Below are positions 15,584 to 16,523 of a stretch of 16,523 nt of DNA, piece by piece. The stretch comes from Reyranella sp. GTDB taxonomy: Bacteria; Pseudomonadota; Alphaproteobacteria; Reyranellales; Reyranellaceae. The stretch lies in the NCBI GenBank assembly GCA_016780605.1, contig JADHLS010000026.1:1-16523 (forward strand), in the 5' to 3' direction. Numbering within the stretch: position 1 is the stretch's first letter; each line of letters opens with the position of its first letter. The notes under the pieces were generated by a model, which saw nothing but the letters and a program-made list of their open reading frames with translations, was not told where the DNA came from and made no database searches. The position numbers and the translations under genes were made by a program.

Positions 15584-15979
15584 TCAGAGCTTCTCGACTC
15601 CGGCGCGGGCGCAATCCTCGTCTTCCTGTGCAGTCCCGCCGCCAACACCGCAGGCGCCGATCAGGACACCGCCGCGGAAGATCGGCACGGCGCCCTGGCC
15701 GTAGAACATGTGGTTGCCTTCCGCCGCGGCGATGCCGCGCAAGGTCGGGTGGTCGGCGCGCGGCGTGAGATCGCCGCTCGGCCGCCCGAACGCGGCCGAG
15801 GCCATGGCCTTGCCCTGGCTGCCGAAGGAGCCCGCCCACATGGCGCCGTCCATTCGCTGAAAGGCAAGCAGCCGTCCGCCGGCGTCGCACACGGCGATGT
15901 TCATCTTGGCGCCGATCTGCCCGGCCTTCTCGATGGCGCCGGCGATGACGCGATTGGCTTCCGCGAGAGTGAGGGTCAC
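15584..15979 (-). CDS. GlcG/HbpS family protein (DUF336)
   Basis: This 131-residue protein matches the small GlcG/HbpS domain: an N-terminal helix (LAEANRVIAGAIEKA), the strand NIAVCDAGGRLLAFQRMDGA (27-46), the GSQGKAMASAAFGRPS stretch (53-68), GAVPIFRGGVLIGACGVGGG (96-115), and a final helix with DEDCARAGV. HbpS binds haem in Streptomyces; GlcG-type genes often sit near catabolic genes, role uncertain. It contains three cysteines (C31, C110, C123). Translation begins at GTG 15979, with AAAGGA just upstream. It converges on the amidohydrolase-like gene with only 4 bp between the stops and no hairpin terminator visible there. It is divergent from the LLM-class oxidoreductase gene, with 81 bp between. 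Confidence 0.88.
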   Translation of the reverse strand: MTLTLAEANRVIAGAIEKAGQIGAKMNIAVCDAGGRLLAFQRMDGAMWAGSFGSQGKAMASAAFGRPSGDLTPRADHPTLRGIAAAEGNHMFYGQGAVPIFRGGVLIGACGVGGGTAQEDEDCARAGVEKL

Positions 15980-16060
15980 GAGGTCAATCCTTTCCGATCA
16001 GGAACTCATCGGCGAATACTACTACATTGATGCCGGCTTTTGCCTCGGGAGGAGAACGTC
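15980..16060. promoter_or_regulatory. Divergent intergenic region (GlcG/HbpS gene and LLM oxidoreductase)
   Basis: This 81-bp gap separates two divergent genes and should hold promoters for both. The plus-strand ribosome-binding site GGGAGGAGA (about 16047-16055) is clear and close to consensus. I see no clear operator or promoter box otherwise. Confidence 0.5.
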
Positions 16061-16523
16061 ATGCAGATCGGCTTCAACCTGCCCACCTCGGGTCCGCTGA
16101 TCGAGCCGGACAGCCTGGTCCGGATCGTCACGGAAGGCGAGGCGCTGGGCTTCGACTACGTCACGGTGAGCGACCACATCATGGTGCCGCGCAATCTCCA
16201 GTCGAAATATCCCTATACGGGCAGCGGCGAGTTCCCGGCGGGCGCCTCGGCGGCGTGGCTCGAGCAGCTGACGACCACGGCCTTCGTCACCGGGCTGACC
16301 AAGAAGCTTCGCTTCGTGCTTTCGGTCATGGTGGTGCCGCACCGCCCGGCCGTGCTGACCGCCAAGGTGCTGTCCACCATCGACTATCTTTCCAAGGGCC
16401 GCCTGACCTTGGGCATCGGCGTCGGCTGGTGCCGCGAAGAGTTCGAGGCCATCGGCGCCGCGCCGTTCGACGATCGCGGCAACGTGACCGACGAATGGAT
16501 GGCGGCATGCCAGGAACTGTGGT
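16061..16523 (+). CDS. LLM-class F420/flavin-dependent oxidoreductase (partial, N-terminal 154 residues)
   Basis: The gene begins at ATG 16061 after an excellent GGGAGGAGA site and runs off the right edge. The first 154 residues show the luciferase-like monooxygenase barrel: MQIGFNLPTSG at the start, EGEALGFDYVTVSDHIMVP (25-43), KLRFVLSVMVVPHRPAVLTAK (82-102) and SKGRLTLGIGVGW (111-123), followed by CREEFEAIG. These match the TIGR03619-like F420-dependent subgroup, which oxidise or reduce small organics with F420 or FMN. Full-length relatives are about 280-350 residues, so roughly half is present. F420 as cofactor is inferred from similarity only. The neighbours, amidohydrolases and a GlcG-like protein, suggest a catabolic role. 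Confidence 0.88.
   Translation, partial: MQIGFNLPTSGPLIEPDSLVRIVTEGEALGFDYVTVSDHIMVPRNLQSKYPYTGSGEFPAGASAAWLEQLTTTAFVTGLTKKLRFVLSVMVVPHRPAVLTAKVLSTIDYLSKGRLTLGIGVGWCREEFEAIGAAPFDDRGNVTDEWMAACQELW

Noticed and set aside
14539..15648. Upstream part of the amidohydrolase open frame as a possible N-terminal extension
   Set aside because: It runs antisense across the divergent amidohydrolase-like gene and shows no family motif. ATG 14538 has a ribosome-binding site and begins the conserved metal-site strand.
14604..15704. 366-codon plus-strand frame overlapping the amidohydrolase-like gene
   Set aside because: The translation is arginine- and alanine-rich with no motif, while the other plus-strand frame (14662-15579) has family signatures and a good ribosome-binding site.

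Overview
The window is GC-rich (G/C-dominated third codon positions, frequent GTG starts) and tightly packed. Gene content and liv gene order (binding protein, LivH, LivM, LivG, LivF) suggest a soil-type alphaproteobacterium (Rhizobiales or Reyranella-like). That placement is an inference from style; no rRNA or other marker is present. I see no tRNA, rRNA, CRISPR array, insertion sequence or phage gene.

Region 1 (1-6817, all minus strand) is one probable operon. Read in transcription order, it encodes a peptide/opine-type periplasmic binding protein, DppB-like and DppC-like permeases, a single polypeptide with two ATPase domains (DppD+DppF fused), an M20-family amidohydrolase, and an FAD-dependent D-amino-acid-dehydrogenase-like oxidoreductase cut by the window edge. 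Genes overlap or lie 7-14 bp apart. The logic reads as: import a small peptide or amide conjugate, hydrolyse it, oxidise the released amine or amino acid. The M20 protein, however, has lost several metal ligands of its family.

Region 2 (7042-12067, minus strand) is a complete HAAT/branched-chain-amino-acid-type ABC importer: binding protein, livH, livM, livG, livF. The livH-livM and livM-livG junctions are ATGA overlaps and livG-livF is TGATG. A 224-bp spacer separates it from region 1. Two features stand out: LivF carries Arg in place of the Walker A Lys, and LivM has a C-terminal extension of roughly 105 residues with extra hydrophobic segments.

Region 3 (12239-16523) looks catabolic. On the minus strand an amidohydrolase_2 protein is followed by an SGNH/GDSL esterase of the XynE-like type. 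Divergent from them is a second amidohydrolase_2-fold protein in which every expected metal ligand appears replaced. A GlcG/HbpS-family gene meets it tail to tail with a 4-bp gap, and a truncated LLM-class (F420/flavin) oxidoreductase begins at the right edge. The divergent gap between the two amidohydrolases holds a perfect 9-bp inverted repeat with a 4-nt loop, a candidate operator. I found no evidence of a wholly new multi-gene system; the best leads are the three proteins with altered active-site residues and the palindrome.
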